Below are positions 16,973 to 26,128 of a DNA stretch of 64,000 nucleotides, one piece after another. Within the stretch, counting starts at the first letter, position 1. Each line of letters opens with the position of its first letter. Origin of the DNA: Prosthecobacter sp. SYSU 5D2 (GTDB lineage Bacteria; Verrucomicrobiota; Verrucomicrobiia; Verrucomicrobiales; Verrucomicrobiaceae); the NCBI RefSeq assembly GCF_039655865.1, contig NZ_JBBYXL010000005.1, positions 186,001 to 250,000 on the forward strand, in the 5' to 3' direction. The position numbers and the translations under genes were made by a program. Below the pieces are notes generated by a model. It did no database searches. It was not told the DNA's origin and worked only from the letters and a program-made list of their open reading frames with translations.

Positions 16973-18643
16973 ATGAAATCGCTGTTTTGTTTTATTTTTG
17001 CCAGTTGGGTCGTGGGGGCATCCGTTGCACAGGAGGCCGGTTTTGCCAAATTTGCGGCGGCGACCGTGCACCCGCTGGCGACTGAGGCAGCGAAAGCGGC
17101 CTATGCCAAAGGGGGGAATGCGGTGGATGCGGCGGTGGCTGCCGGGCTGACGTTGGGTGTGGTGGACGGGCATAATTCCGGCATCGGCGGCGGCTGCTTC
17201 CTGGTGATCCGGGCGGCGGACGGCACGATGTCAGCAATAGACGGTCGTGAGATGGCCCCGGCGAAGGCGCACCGGGACATGTATGTCATGGATGGAAAGC
17301 TGGATAATGAGGCGAGCAAGACGGGCGCACTGGCCTCAGGGATTCCAGGCGCATTGCGGGCCTATGAGCTGGCTTTGAAAAAGCATGGCAAGCTGACCCT
17401 GGCGGATCTGCTGCGCCCGGCGGCGGATCTGGCGGAGAAGGGATTTGAAATTGACGAAGTCTATGCCCGGAAACTGGCCGCCACGGCGGAGAAGCTGCGG
17501 CAGTTCCCGGCATCGGCGGCCATCTTTTTGAAGGCGGACGGGAGCGCGCTGAAGAAGGGGGACCTGCTGGTGCAGAAGGATTTGGCAAACACCTACCGGG
17601 CCATCGCCGAGCATGGGACGGGGTGGTTTTATGGGGGTGAGTATGCCGCAAAGGCGGAAGCCTGGATGAAGGAAAACGGCGGCATCGCCACCGTGGCTGA
17701 TTTTGAAAACTACAAAGCGGTGGAGCGGGAGCCGGTGCGCTCTAGCTACCGGGGCTATGACCTGGTGTGCATGCCGCCGCCGAGCAGCGGCGGAGTGCAT
17801 GTGGCGCAGATCCTGAACATTCTGGAGCATTTTCCGATCCGGCATTTCCGGGACAGCAGCCGGGTGCATGTGGTGACGGAGGCGATGAAACTGGCCTTTG
17901 CCGACCGGGCGCACTGGCTGGGGGACCCGGACTTTGCGCCGGTGCCGAAGGGGCTGGTGGACAAAGAGTACGCGAAGGAACTGGCTGCAAAGATTGACCT
18001 GGACCAGGTGACGAAGGTGCCTGCCCATAACACACCACCGCGCTGGGAGGGGGATGTCTTTGGCAAACACACCACGCACCTGTCCACGGCGGATGCGGAG
18101 GGGAACTGGGTGGCGCTGAACCAGACGATCAACACGGCCTTTGGCAGCAAGGTGGTTATCCCCGGAACGGGCGTGCTGCTGAACAATGAGATGGATGACT
18201 TTGCGGTGCAGCCTGGGGTGCCGAATGCCTTCCGGCTGGTGGGGGCAGAGGCCAATGCCGTGGCTCCTGGGAAGCGTCCGCTTTCCAGCATGAGCCCGAC
18301 GCTGGTATTTAAAGACGGCCAGCCCCTTTTGAGTGTGGGAGCCGCAGGCGGGCCAACGATTATCACCCAGACGCTGCTGATGATCAGCGGGATGATTGAC
18401 GACGGTCTGGGACCAAATGCCGCTCTGGCCAAACCCCGGTTTCATCATCAGTGGAGTCCGGATGAACTGAAGATCGAGAAGACCTTCAGCGTGGCGACCC
18501 GCAAGCGGGTGGAAAGCCTTGGCCATAAACTGGATGAATCCTCCGGCTTCGGCGCCTGCCAGGCGGTGATGTGGGATGTGGAGCGCAAGCTGCTGGTGCC
18601 GGCGCATGATCCGCGCATACCGGGGAAAGCCGACGGTCTGTAA
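16973..18643 (+). CDS. ggt: Gamma-glutamyltransferase (glutathione hydrolase) precursor
   Basis: 556 residues. An autoprocessing Ntn hydrolase that cleaves glutathione and transfers the gamma-glutamyl group. A signal peptide (1-19, ending SVAQ) puts it in the periplasm. The cleavage/catalytic site is in KHTTHLSTAD, with T367 as the N-terminal nucleophile of the small subunit. GNAVDAAVAAGLTLGVV, GIGGGCFLVI, PLSSMSPTLVF and GAAGGPTIITQT are strong signatures. The length is normal. The start ATG has AGAGGA next to it, one of the few SD-like leaders here. A 6-bp-stem hairpin (AGAGGG/CCCTCT, 18665-18682) follows the stop. Confidence 0.96.
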   Translation: MKSLFCFIFASWVVGASVAQEAGFAKFAAATVHPLATEAAKAAYAKGGNAVDAAVAAGLTLGVVDGHNSGIGGGCFLVIRAADGTMSAIDGREMAPAKAHRDMYVMDGKLDNEASKTGALASGIPGALRAYELALKKHGKLTLADLLRPAADLAEKGFEIDEVYARKLAATAEKLRQFPASAAIFLKADGSALKKGDLLVQKDLANTYRAIAEHGTGWFYGGEYAAKAEAWMKENGGIATVADFENYKAVEREPVRSSYRGYDLVCMPPPSSGGVHVAQILNILEHFPIRHFRDSSRVHVVTEAMKLAFADRAHWLGDPDFAPVPKGLVDKEYAKELAAKIDLDQVTKVPAHNTPPRWEGDVFGKHTTHLSTADAEGNWVALNQTINTAFGSKVVIPGTGVLLNNEMDDFAVQPGVPNAFRLVGAEANAVAPGKRPLSSMSPTLVFKDGQPLLSVGAAGGPTIITQTLLMISGMIDDGLGPNAALAKPRFHHQWSPDELKIEKTFSVATRKRVESLGHKLDESSGFGACQAVMWDVERKLLVPAHDPRIPGKADGL

Positions 18644-18727
18644 AGGTGCAAATGGACTGTGCGAAGAGGGGGCCAGCCCTCTCATCCAGCCTTTACTTCG
18701 CGGCTTCGCAACCCGGCAACTGTGGGG

Positions 18728-18904
18728 TTAAGAAAAGGACTTTTTGTCGTTTTTGAGGGCGGCGTTAAGCAAAACCAGAAGCTTTCTGGCCATCGCTGTC
18801 ATGGCCACCTTGCCGGGTTTGCCTGCGGCGCACAGGCGTTAGTCAAAAGCTTTGAGGATGAAGTTGTTGCGAATAAAGAGGGTGCTCTGCCGCATGCACC
18901 GGAG
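18728..18904 (-). pseudogene. Remnant of an IS110-family transposase C-terminus
   Basis: The 388-base gap between ggt and the next gene holds this decayed fragment. Read on the minus strand it gives FIRNNFILKAFD, a TAA stop (18839-18841), then RLCAAGKPGKVAMTAMARK and LLVLLNAALKND, ending at the TAA at 18728-18730. The R-L-x-A-A-G-K-P-G-K-V-A-x-T-A-x-x-R-K-L-L-V-x-L-N-A pattern is the conserved C-terminal end of IS110-type transposases, where Gln usually precedes RL; CAA to TAA would explain the stop. Upstream (18904 onward) similarity fades and the catalytic domains are absent. No terminal repeats were found, as expected for IS110. The remaining bases of the gap show nothing else. Confidence 0.65.
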
Positions 18905-19031
18905 AGTGATGGGTGCTATTTGGGGCTCATCCAGGATTTTTGTGAATATTTGTCCAAAACCCGGCGCTTTATGACTGTTGAAGTAGGCCAGTCGCCGGAC
19001 TCTGCCCATAACGATTCTTCCCCTTTGCCCC

Positions 19032-22000
19032 ATGATAAAGAAAGTGACGATTTTCATCGCCGGCTTAACGGCTTCTTCCGCCCTAGCTGCGGATGATGCG
19101 GCTCGTGCGGCCATGCAGTTTTTCGAAAAGGAAGTGCGGCCGGTCCTGGTGAACCGTTGCTACGAGTGCCATGCGGACAAAAAGCAGAAGGGCAGCCTGC
19201 GTCTGGATAACATTGCCTTCATCAAAAAAGGCGGCGATTCCGGCCCTGCGCTGGTGGAGGGAGACCCGGATAAGTCGCTCATCATCGAAGCCGTCCGTTA
19301 TCACGATCCGGACTTTGAAATGCCGCCCAAGGAAAAGCTCCCCGCCAAGGAGATCGCCGCCCTGGAGCAGTGGGTAAAGCTCGGCGCCCCCTGGCCGGAA
19401 GCCGAAGCCAGCCGGGTCGCCATGGATGAGTTTGGTTTCACCAAGGAAGACCGTCAATATTGGGCCTTTCAGCCACTGACCAATCCCGTTCCACCGGAAG
19501 TCAAAAGCGGCTGGGTGCGCAATGACGTGGACCGTTTTGTCGCCCAAAAGCACGCCGAGCTGGGCCTGACCCCGGCTCCCGAAGCCGATAAACGGGAGCT
19601 GGTGCGCCGCCTCTACTTTAATCTCCACGGCCTGCCCCCCACTACGGAGCAGATGGAAGCCTACGTGACCAGCACCGACCCGAAGGCTTATGAAAAGCTG
19701 GTGGATGAGCTGCTGGCCAGCCCCCGCTACGGTGAGCGCTGGGCTCAGCACTGGCTGGACCTCACACGCTATGCAGAGAGTGACGGTTATAACCAGGACG
19801 CCCCGCGTCCGGCCGCCTGGCCTTATCGTGATTACGTCATCAAGAGCCTGAACGAGGACAAGCCCTATGACCAGTTTGTCCGCGAGCAACTCGCCGGGGA
19901 TGAAATCGCTCCCAAAGATCCCAACGTGCTTGTGGCCACCTCCTACCTGCGCAACGCCATCTATGAATACAACCAGCGCGATGCGCGCGGTCAGTATGAA
20001 GTGGTCCTGACAGACATCACGGACAATGCCGGCGAGCTTTTCCTGGGCCTCAGCTTCGGCTGCGCCAAGTGCCATGACCACAAGTTCGATCCCATCCTGC
20101 AAAAGGATTATTATGCCCTGCGCGCCTTCTTCACCCCGCTGCGCTGGCGGGATGACAGGCTGCTCGCCACGGATGAGCAGCAGGCGGAATTTGCCAAAAA
20201 GGAGGCCCCTTACAAACAGGCCACGGCCCACATCCAGGCCGAGATTGATTCCATCATCGGTCCCATGATCGAGCGCAACGTGCAGAAAGCCTACGAGCGT
20301 TTCCAGGCGGACATCCGCGCCATGGTGGACAAGAAACCTGAAGACCGCCTCCCGGAGGACTGGCAGGCCTCCTACTTTTGCGAACGCCAGATGGAGTATG
20401 AGCGCGAGCGATTTGACCCGCTTAAATCCATCAAGGATCCGAAGGCCAAAGCCCGCTATTTGGAACTGGTCGCTGAGCTGAAAAAATTCGACCATCTGAA
20501 GCCCGAGCCCCTCCTCAAAGCCTTCATCGCCACCGATGCCACGGCCAAAGCCCCGCGCAATCCGCTGACCACCCGCAAAGGTGAAATTGACGTGCAGCCG
20601 GCCTTCCTCACCCTCATCGAGCCGGAGGAGCCCAAGATCACCCCCTTGGAAAACTCCACCGGCCGCCGCAGCGTCCTCGCCGACTGGATCACCCGTCCGG
20701 ATAACCGGCTCTCCACCCGTGTCATCACCAATCGCGTTTGGCATTATTTGTTCGGCAAAGGCATCGTAGAGACCCCGAATGACTTCGGCAAACTCGGTGA
20801 GACACCCACCCACCCGGAACTCCTGGACTACCTCACTCAGCGCTTCCTGGCAGGCGGCTGGAGTCTGAAGAAGCTGCATCGTGAGATCCTTCTCTCCGCC
20901 ACCTACCGACAGACAGCCCACCGCGATGTGCCGGAGGTCGCCTCCAAGATTGATCCGTCTAACAAATTTTTGTGGCGTTTCAATCCGCGCCGTCTGGATG
21001 CGGAGCAGGTGCGTGATGCCATGCTGGCCGCCAGCGGTGAGCTGGATCTCAGCCCCGGCGGCCCGTCCACCGATGGCAACGGCACCCGCCGCTCCATCTA
21101 CACGCTGAAAAAACGCAACAATCAAAATGAACTGCTGCGCAGCCTGGACGCGCCTGCAGGTTTCGCCAGCACCTCAGAGCGCCAGAGCACCACCACTCCC
21201 ACCCAGGCGCTGCTCCTCATGAATGGCGACTGGACCCTCGCCCGCGCCCAGAAGCTCGCCGCCCGTGTCTCCAAGATTGAGGATATCTGGCAGTACACCC
21301 TCGGGCGTGAGCCCACCGACAAAGAAAGAAAGCTCGCCGAAAGCTTCATCGCCCAGCGCACGCAGATGCAGCCAGCCGAAGAGCCGCCTGCCGCCATGAG
21401 CAGTGACGAGATCGTCCGCGCCAGCCTGTTTAAGCAGGACACCCCGCATGAGCGCCTCGTCTCCAGCCTCTCTGAAAAAGAAGGCGACGAGTTCACCGTC
21501 GAGGCCATCGTCAAGCTCGACAGCATTGACGCCAATGCCTCCGTGCGCACCATTGCTTCACGTTGGAACAACGGCAAAGACAGTGTGGAAGCCTTCGGCT
21601 GGAGCCTCGGTGTCACCGGAGAAAAATCCCGCTTCAAACCTCGCAACCTGATTTTGCAATTGGTTGGTGAGGATGAGAATCGCAACATCGCTTATGAACC
21701 CGTCGCATCGGACCTGCGTATTGAGCTTGGCATCACCTATCACCTGGTGGTGAAAGTTTCCTGCAGCGCCCACACCGTCTCTTTCCTGGTGCATCAGGCG
21801 GACAAGCCAAACGCTCCCGTCATGACCTCCGTCGTGCCGCACACCATCCGCACCGGCCTCAGTGCAGGCACCTCGGATGTCGTCATCGGCGGCGTCCATC
21901 GACGCGCCGTTTCACATCATTGGGATGGCATCATCCAGGCCGCCCGCCTCGCCCGGGGACTGCTTACCGATGAAGACGTCTCTCCAGACCCGGCCCAGTG

Positions 22001-22166
22001 GGGCGGCAAGTCTCTGGTCACTTGGGACGTGCGCCAGGCGCTGCCGCCTGAGCTTGCCTGGGCCAGCGCCGAGGGGCCGGACATCGCCGCCGACCCTCGC
22101 CAGCGCGCCCTGGCAGACCTCTGCCACGTGCTGCTGAACGCCAACGAGTTCTTTTATCTTCATTAA
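19032..22166 (+). CDS. Planctomycete-type cytochrome c / DUF1549 / DUF1553 protein with LamG insertion
   Basis: 1044 residues. Signal peptide 1-20, then a PSCyt1 cytochrome-c-like domain with the haem motif CYECH (C43, C46, H47) and SLRLDN. DUF1549 covers about 165-375 (LRRLYFNLHGLPP-type sequence, ERWAQHWLDLTRYAESDG, KCHDHKFDPI). DUF1553 covers about 545-770 (RRSVLADWITRPDNRL, NRVWHYLFGKGIVETPNDFG, LHREILLSATYRQT). Residues about 790-1010 are a LamG/ConA-like sandwich inserted before the normal DUF1553 ending ALADLCHVLLNANEF. The DUF1501 gene follows 24 bases later, the usual pairing. The role is not established; an exported redox or polysaccharide-related complex is inferred. Confidence 0.92.
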   Translation: MIKKVTIFIAGLTASSALAADDAARAAMQFFEKEVRPVLVNRCYECHADKKQKGSLRLDNIAFIKKGGDSGPALVEGDPDKSLIIEAVRYHDPDFEMPPKEKLPAKEIAALEQWVKLGAPWPEAEASRVAMDEFGFTKEDRQYWAFQPLTNPVPPEVKSGWVRNDVDRFVAQKHAELGLTPAPEADKRELVRRLYFNLHGLPPTTEQMEAYVTSTDPKAYEKLVDELLASPRYGERWAQHWLDLTRYAESDGYNQDAPRPAAWPYRDYVIKSLNEDKPYDQFVREQLAGDEIAPKDPNVLVATSYLRNAIYEYNQRDARGQYEVVLTDITDNAGELFLGLSFGCAKCHDHKFDPILQKDYYALRAFFTPLRWRDDRLLATDEQQAEFAKKEAPYKQATAHIQAEIDSIIGPMIERNVQKAYERFQADIRAMVDKKPEDRLPEDWQASYFCERQMEYERERFDPLKSIKDPKAKARYLELVAELKKFDHLKPEPLLKAFIATDATAKAPRNPLTTRKGEIDVQPAFLTLIEPEEPKITPLENSTGRRSVLADWITRPDNRLSTRVITNRVWHYLFGKGIVETPNDFGKLGETPTHPELLDYLTQRFLAGGWSLKKLHREILLSATYRQTAHRDVPEVASKIDPSNKFLWRFNPRRLDAEQVRDAMLAASGELDLSPGGPSTDGNGTRRSIYTLKKRNNQNELLRSLDAPAGFASTSERQSTTTPTQALLLMNGDWTLARAQKLAARVSKIEDIWQYTLGREPTDKERKLAESFIAQRTQMQPAEEPPAAMSSDEIVRASLFKQDTPHERLVSSLSEKEGDEFTVEAIVKLDSIDANASVRTIASRWNNGKDSVEAFGWSLGVTGEKSRFKPRNLILQLVGEDENRNIAYEPVASDLRIELGITYHLVVKVSCSAHTVSFLVHQADKPNAPVMTSVVPHTIRTGLSAGTSDVVIGGVHRRAVSHHWDGIIQAARLARGLLTDEDVSPDPAQWGGKSLVTWDVRQALPPELAWASAEGPDIAADPRQRALADLCHVLLNANEFFYLH

Positions 22167-22190
22167 CCGCATTCTTCACCGCCGCCTGCC

Positions 22191-23615
22191 ATGCCTTGCC
22201 ATAACTACGACATTCCCAACTCCCGCCGTGCCTTCCTCCGCCGCGCCGGTTGCGGATTCGGCTCCGTGGCGCTCGCCGCCATGATGCGTGAGCCGCTGCT
22301 GGGCGCGCCCAGCCCCGCCAATCCCGTCCTCAAGCAGCTTCCCCAGCGCCTCGGCCAGGCGAAAAACGTCATCTTTTGTTTCATGGAAGGGGGCCCCAGC
22401 CACTTGGACACCTTTGACCACAAGCCCCTGCTGACCAAGCTCGATGGCCAGAAACTGCCGCCCAGCTTCAAAGAACCTGTCCTCGCCATGGGGGAAAGCG
22501 GCGCGCCCTTGCTGGGTTCCATCCGCAAGTGGAAGCGCCATGGCCAGAGCGGCCTCCTCATCTCCGACTGGTTTGAAAACGTCGCCCGCCATGCCGATGA
22601 CCTCGCCGTCATCAACTCCTGCGTCTCCGATGGCATCAACCACGCCGGCGGTGTTTGCCAGATGAATACCGGCAGCATCTTTGGCGGCCGTCCCTCCCTC
22701 GGAGCCTGGGTCAATTACGGCCTGGGCAGCGAGAACGGCAACCTCCCCGCCTTCGTCGTCATCAAGGACAGCGAGGGCACCGTGGTGAACGGCGTGCGCA
22801 ACTGGGGCAGCGGTTTCATGCCCGCCGTCTATCAGGGTGTCGAGTTCAGCTCCGATGGCGTGCCCATCAAGTACCTGGACAACCCCAAAGGCTACAGCCG
22901 CCAGCAGCAGCGGGAAAAGCTGGATCTCCTCGCCGCTTTCAATCGCGACTACAACGAAAGCCGTACCGACAACACCGAGCTTGAGGCCCGCATCCGGTCC
23001 TATGAGCTTGCTTATAAAATGCAGGCCGAGGCCCCCGAAGCCGTGGACCTCAGCAAGGAAAGCACCGCCATCAAGGCCCTCTACGGCATGGACCAGCCCG
23101 AGACCGCCGTCTATGGCCGCAACTGCCTCCTGGCCCGCCGTTTGGTGGAAAACGGCGTGCGTTTCGTCCAGCTTTACAGCGGTGCGGGCAGCAAGTGGGA
23201 TTCCCACAGCCGGCTGGAGGAAAACCATGGCCGCCTCTGCCGCGCCGTGGACAAACCCATCGCCGGTCTCCTTTCCGACCTGAAACAGCGCGGCCTTCTG
23301 GATGAAACCCTCGTCATCTGGGGCGGCGAATTCGGCCGCACACCCATGAGTGAGCAGGGCGGTGGCCGCGACCATAACCCCGGCGGCTTCACCATGTGGA
23401 TGGCCGGCGGCGGTGTCAAAGGCGGGCAGACCATCGGTGCCACCGATGAGCTTGGCCTCTACGCCGTCCAGGACAGGCTGCATGTGCATGACCTGCATTC
23501 CACCATCCTTCATCTGCTTGGCGTGGACCATACCCAGCTCATCTATCATCATAAAGGCCGTCCTGAGCGCATTGACCAGAACGAAGGCCATCCTTACGTG
23601 AAGATCACCGCCTAA
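22191..23615 (+). CDS. DUF1501 family protein (sulfatase-like fold, Tat-exported)
   Basis: 474 residues. The N-terminus has a twin-arginine motif (SRRAFLRRAG, residues 11-20) and a hydrophobic core, so it is probably exported folded by Tat. NVIFCFMEGGPSHLDTFDHKP is the DUF1501 opening with metal-binding-type Asp/His. FVQLYSGAGSKWDSH, then LVIWGGEFGRTPMSEQGGGRDHNP, and TIGATDELGLYAVQDRLHVHDLHSTILHLLG are family signatures. It shares the alkaline phosphatase/sulfatase fold; the activity is unknown. It forms an operon with the upstream DUF1549/DUF1553 gene and ends at the terminator at 23648. Confidence 0.93.
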   Translation: MPCHNYDIPNSRRAFLRRAGCGFGSVALAAMMREPLLGAPSPANPVLKQLPQRLGQAKNVIFCFMEGGPSHLDTFDHKPLLTKLDGQKLPPSFKEPVLAMGESGAPLLGSIRKWKRHGQSGLLISDWFENVARHADDLAVINSCVSDGINHAGGVCQMNTGSIFGGRPSLGAWVNYGLGSENGNLPAFVVIKDSEGTVVNGVRNWGSGFMPAVYQGVEFSSDGVPIKYLDNPKGYSRQQQREKLDLLAAFNRDYNESRTDNTELEARIRSYELAYKMQAEAPEAVDLSKESTAIKALYGMDQPETAVYGRNCLLARRLVENGVRFVQLYSGAGSKWDSHSRLEENHGRLCRAVDKPIAGLLSDLKQRGLLDETLVIWGGEFGRTPMSEQGGGRDHNPGGFTMWMAGGGVKGGQTIGATDELGLYAVQDRLHVHDLHSTILHLLGVDHTQLIYHHKGRPERIDQNEGHPYVKITA

Positions 23616-23647
23616 ATCCTCCCGGCCCCATTTCAACCGTTTCTCCC

Positions 23648-23671
23648 GGCTGGGCGCTCCAGCCCTTTTTT
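23648..23671 (+). terminator. Rho-independent terminator after the DUF1549/1501 operon
   Basis: GGCTGG (23648-23653) pairs with CCAGCC (23659-23664) over a 5-base loop, followed by C and six T. It lies 33 bases after the DUF1501 stop. Confidence 0.88.
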
Positions 23672-23870
23672 CACTTCTGTATCCGAATTGGTTATATCAA
23701 GTGAAGTTTAAAGCAGGGCAAAACAGGATTCCCAAAAACGCAGTGGCCCATGAGGTGAAAGAGGACCGTCAGATGAACGGTAAACACAGAATCGAGCTGA
23801 ACTTGGCATAAGGGCCGGCTTTTGCGCAAAGGGGTTGTGGTCCGAAGGCAACAAGGTTTGGTATAAAGCT

Positions 23871-24197
23871 ATGAAACAGGTCTTTGTGGATTCCGACCTC
23901 ACGCGCGTGAGCTTTGCCAGAAACTTGCTGGAGGCGGAGGGCATCGCCTGCTTCATCCAGAATGAAAATACGCGTACGCTGGGTCCCAGCATCGCGGGGT
24001 ACAGCTACACGCATCTTCTAGACCCGGCCCTGTGCATCCTGGATGACGCACAGTGGGAGAAGGCCATGGAACTGGTCACGACCCACTTTCATAATGAGGC
24101 GGCGGAAGGCCCGGAATGGCGTTGCGGAAGCTGCCAGGAAACCAATCCCGGCGCGTTTGATCTTTGCTGGAACTGCGGGGCTGAGCGCGTAGCATAA
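23871..24197 (+). CDS. DUF2007 protein with C-terminal RanBP2-type zinc ribbon
   Basis: 108 residues from the ATG at 23871. Residues 1-72 match DUF2007 (putative signal-transducing; VFVDSDLTRVSFARNLLEAEGIACFIQNENT, here split by family convention into a strand-helix-strand fold). Residues 83-104 are a CX2C-X10-CX2C finger (C85, C88, C99, C102; RCGSCQETNPGAF, LCWNCG), the RanBP2-type zinc ribbon. Cytoplasmic and small. It is the first gene of a closely spaced set (22 bases to the thioredoxin gene). A binding or sensor role is likely; partners are unknown. Confidence 0.85.
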   Translation: MKQVFVDSDLTRVSFARNLLEAEGIACFIQNENTRTLGPSIAGYSYTHLLDPALCILDDAQWEKAMELVTTHFHNEAAEGPEWRCGSCQETNPGAFDLCWNCGAERVA

Positions 24198-24219
24198 TTT
24201 CCATCCTGTCATTCATTGC

Positions 24220-25431
24220 ATGAAACGATGCCTCCCCTTCCTCGCGGTGCTGTCCACGGTGCTGATGCCCCTTGCTTCAAATGGCCAGGGGAAAAAGACA
24301 GGCGGGCAGCCAGAAGGTTTTCAGGAACTGAAAACGGGTGATGCGGCGCCGGATTTTGAACTGGTGGGCATTGACGAGGAAATGCACACGCTAAAGGACT
24401 ATGCGCAGGCGGATTACCTGATGGTGGCCTTCATCAGCAACCATTGTCCCTCCTCGCAGGCGATCGAGGCACGGCTGAAAAAGCTGGTGAAGGAATACAA
24501 AGGCCAGGGGCTGCGGGTGGTGGCCATCAACCCGAATGACCCGGCGGCGCTGCGTCCGGATGAGCTGGGCTATTCCAAGTATAACGACAGCTTTCCGGAA
24601 ATGAAACGCCATGCCAGGGAGCAGGATTTTAACTTCCCCTACCTGTATGATGGCGAGACCCAGAAGACGGCGCTGGCCTACGGCTGCCTGGCCACGCCGC
24701 ATGTGTTCCTCTTCGACAAGGAGCGCAAGCTTCGCTACCAGGGCCGCTTTGATGATTCGCGCTTTGCGGATGCGGCGACGGTGACGCGCGCAGATGCCCA
24801 GGAGGCGCTGGATGCCCTTCTTGCCGGAAAGGAAGTGGAGGTGCCGGTGACGCTGCCACATGGCTGCTCCACGAAATGGATCAGCAAAAGGTCCCAGGTG
24901 ACCACGGACCAGGAGAAGTGGGAAAAGGGGGAGGTGCATGTGGAACTGATTGATGCGAAAGGTCTGGCGGAACTGCGCAAGAACGACACGGGCAAGGTGC
25001 GGATGTTTAACGTCTGGGCCACTTGGTGCGGGCCGTGTGTGCAGGAATTCCCGGAACTGGTGGCCACCTCACGGAAATTTGGCCTGCGGGATTTTGAGTT
25101 CATCAGCATCAGCATGGACGACCCGAAAACGCTGCCGGATGTGAAGGCCTTTTTGGAGAAGCATAACGCCATCGTGCCAGCCAAACTGAAAGCCAGCCAC
25201 AAGAAAGAAGGGCGCGCGGGCAATGCGTATGTGTTTAACGATGCCAGCAGCGACACCCTGATCCAGGCGCTGGATCCGGAATGGCCCGGCCCCATCCCGC
25301 ACACGCTGGTGGTGGCGCCTGGGGGCGAGGTTATTTTCCGTCATAATGGCATCGTGGACGGAGATGAGCTGCGCGCCAAAATCCTGGAGCACATGGGTCG
25401 CTTCTACGCACCTGATCCTGAACAACCATGA
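24220..25431 (+). CDS. Double thioredoxin-fold protein (peroxiredoxin-like plus TlpA-like), exported
   Basis: 403 residues with a signal peptide (ending SNGQG). Domain 1 (about 36-190) is redoxin-like: GDAAPDFELVGID, FISNHCPSSQ with a single Cys76, NPNDPAALRPDELGYSKYND, and the cis-Pro in CLATPHVFLFD. The usual second Cys of CxxC is Ser. Domain 2 (about 235-395) is TlpA-like with WATWCGPC (C270, C273) and a later cis-Pro in GPIPHTLVV. One domain may be a peroxide- or thiol-reactive module reduced by the other. It overlaps the next gene by 4 bases (ATGA), so translation is coupled. Confidence 0.88.
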   Translation: MKRCLPFLAVLSTVLMPLASNGQGKKTGGQPEGFQELKTGDAAPDFELVGIDEEMHTLKDYAQADYLMVAFISNHCPSSQAIEARLKKLVKEYKGQGLRVVAINPNDPAALRPDELGYSKYNDSFPEMKRHAREQDFNFPYLYDGETQKTALAYGCLATPHVFLFDKERKLRYQGRFDDSRFADAATVTRADAQEALDALLAGKEVEVPVTLPHGCSTKWISKRSQVTTDQEKWEKGEVHVELIDAKGLAELRKNDTGKVRMFNVWATWCGPCVQEFPELVATSRKFGLRDFEFISISMDDPKTLPDVKAFLEKHNAIVPAKLKASHKKEGRAGNAYVFNDASSDTLIQALDPEWPGPIPHTLVVAPGGEVIFRHNGIVDGDELRAKILEHMGRFYAPDPEQP

Positions 25432-26066
25432 AACCTTTTCTCATTCTAACCTCCCTGATCCTGGCCACCCTTCTCGGCGCGCAGGAGAAGGAGAAAACGC
25501 CTAACGAACTGTTCAGAGAAGGTGTGGCGGCTTTTTATGATGCCAGGCCGAAGGAATCGGTGGCGGCTTTTGACAAGCTCATTGAGCTCGTGCCGGAATC
25601 CAAACCGCAGCTCTGGCAACGGGGGCTGTCGCTCTATTACACGGACGATTATAAAGGCGGGCGTGAGCAGTTTGAGGTTCACCAGACGGTGAACACGGCG
25701 GATGTGGAAAATGCCGCCTGGCATTTTATCTGCGTGGCCCGCGCGGAGAATGTAGAAGCGGCGCGGAAGGTACTGATCCCGATCGAAGGAGACTCGCGCA
25801 TTCCGATGAAGGAAGTGCATGAACTTTTCGCCGGCAAAGGCAGCCCGGAGGCGGTGCTAAAGGCTGCGGAAAGCGGAGAAGGAGAGGACCTTCGCAACCA
25901 CCGCTGCTACGCGCATCTGTATCTGGGGCTGTATTTTGAGGCGCTGGGGGAGGAGGCGAAGGCCAAGGATCACATGATCAAAGCGGCCAAAGACTATTCA
26001 ATGGACCATTACATGGGCACCTGTGCGCAAGTGCATGTGAAAGTGCGCGGATGGGATGCTGAGTAA
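25428..26066 (+). CDS. Exported TPR-like (NlpI-like) protein
   Basis: 212 residues. A short signal peptide (LILTSLILATLLGAQ) precedes helical repeats typical of tetratricopeptides: LFREGVAAFYDARPKESVAAF, then PQLWQRGLSLYYTDDYKGGREQF, WHFICVARAENVEAAR and CYAHLYLGLYFEALGEEAKA. Its closest familiar pattern is the NlpI/exported TPR group, but without a lipobox. The start overlaps the thioredoxin stop (ATGA), so the two proteins are probably made together and may interact. There is no enzymatic motif. Confidence 0.8.
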   Translation: MKPFLILTSLILATLLGAQEKEKTPNELFREGVAAFYDARPKESVAAFDKLIELVPESKPQLWQRGLSLYYTDDYKGGREQFEVHQTVNTADVENAAWHFICVARAENVEAARKVLIPIEGDSRIPMKEVHELFAGKGSPEAVLKAAESGEGEDLRNHRCYAHLYLGLYFEALGEEAKAKDHMIKAAKDYSMDHYMGTCAQVHVKVRGWDAE

Positions 26067-26128
26067 ACCCGGCAAGTCCACAGAAGGACCGGGCGTATTC
26101 TCCCGTCATGATGGCTGCCTGGAGATGC

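Noticed and set aside
17336-18685. 449-residue minus-strand open frame
   Set aside because: Antisense to ggt; His/Arg/Pro-rich without motif.
19083-21125. 680-residue minus-strand open frame
   Set aside because: It is antisense to the well-matched DUF1549/DUF1553 gene, and its sequence has no domain; long shadow frames are expected in this GC-rich DNA.
22176-23636. 486-residue minus-strand open frame
   Set aside because: Antisense to the DUF1501 gene; no recognisable motif and a repetitive Gly/Ala/His composition.
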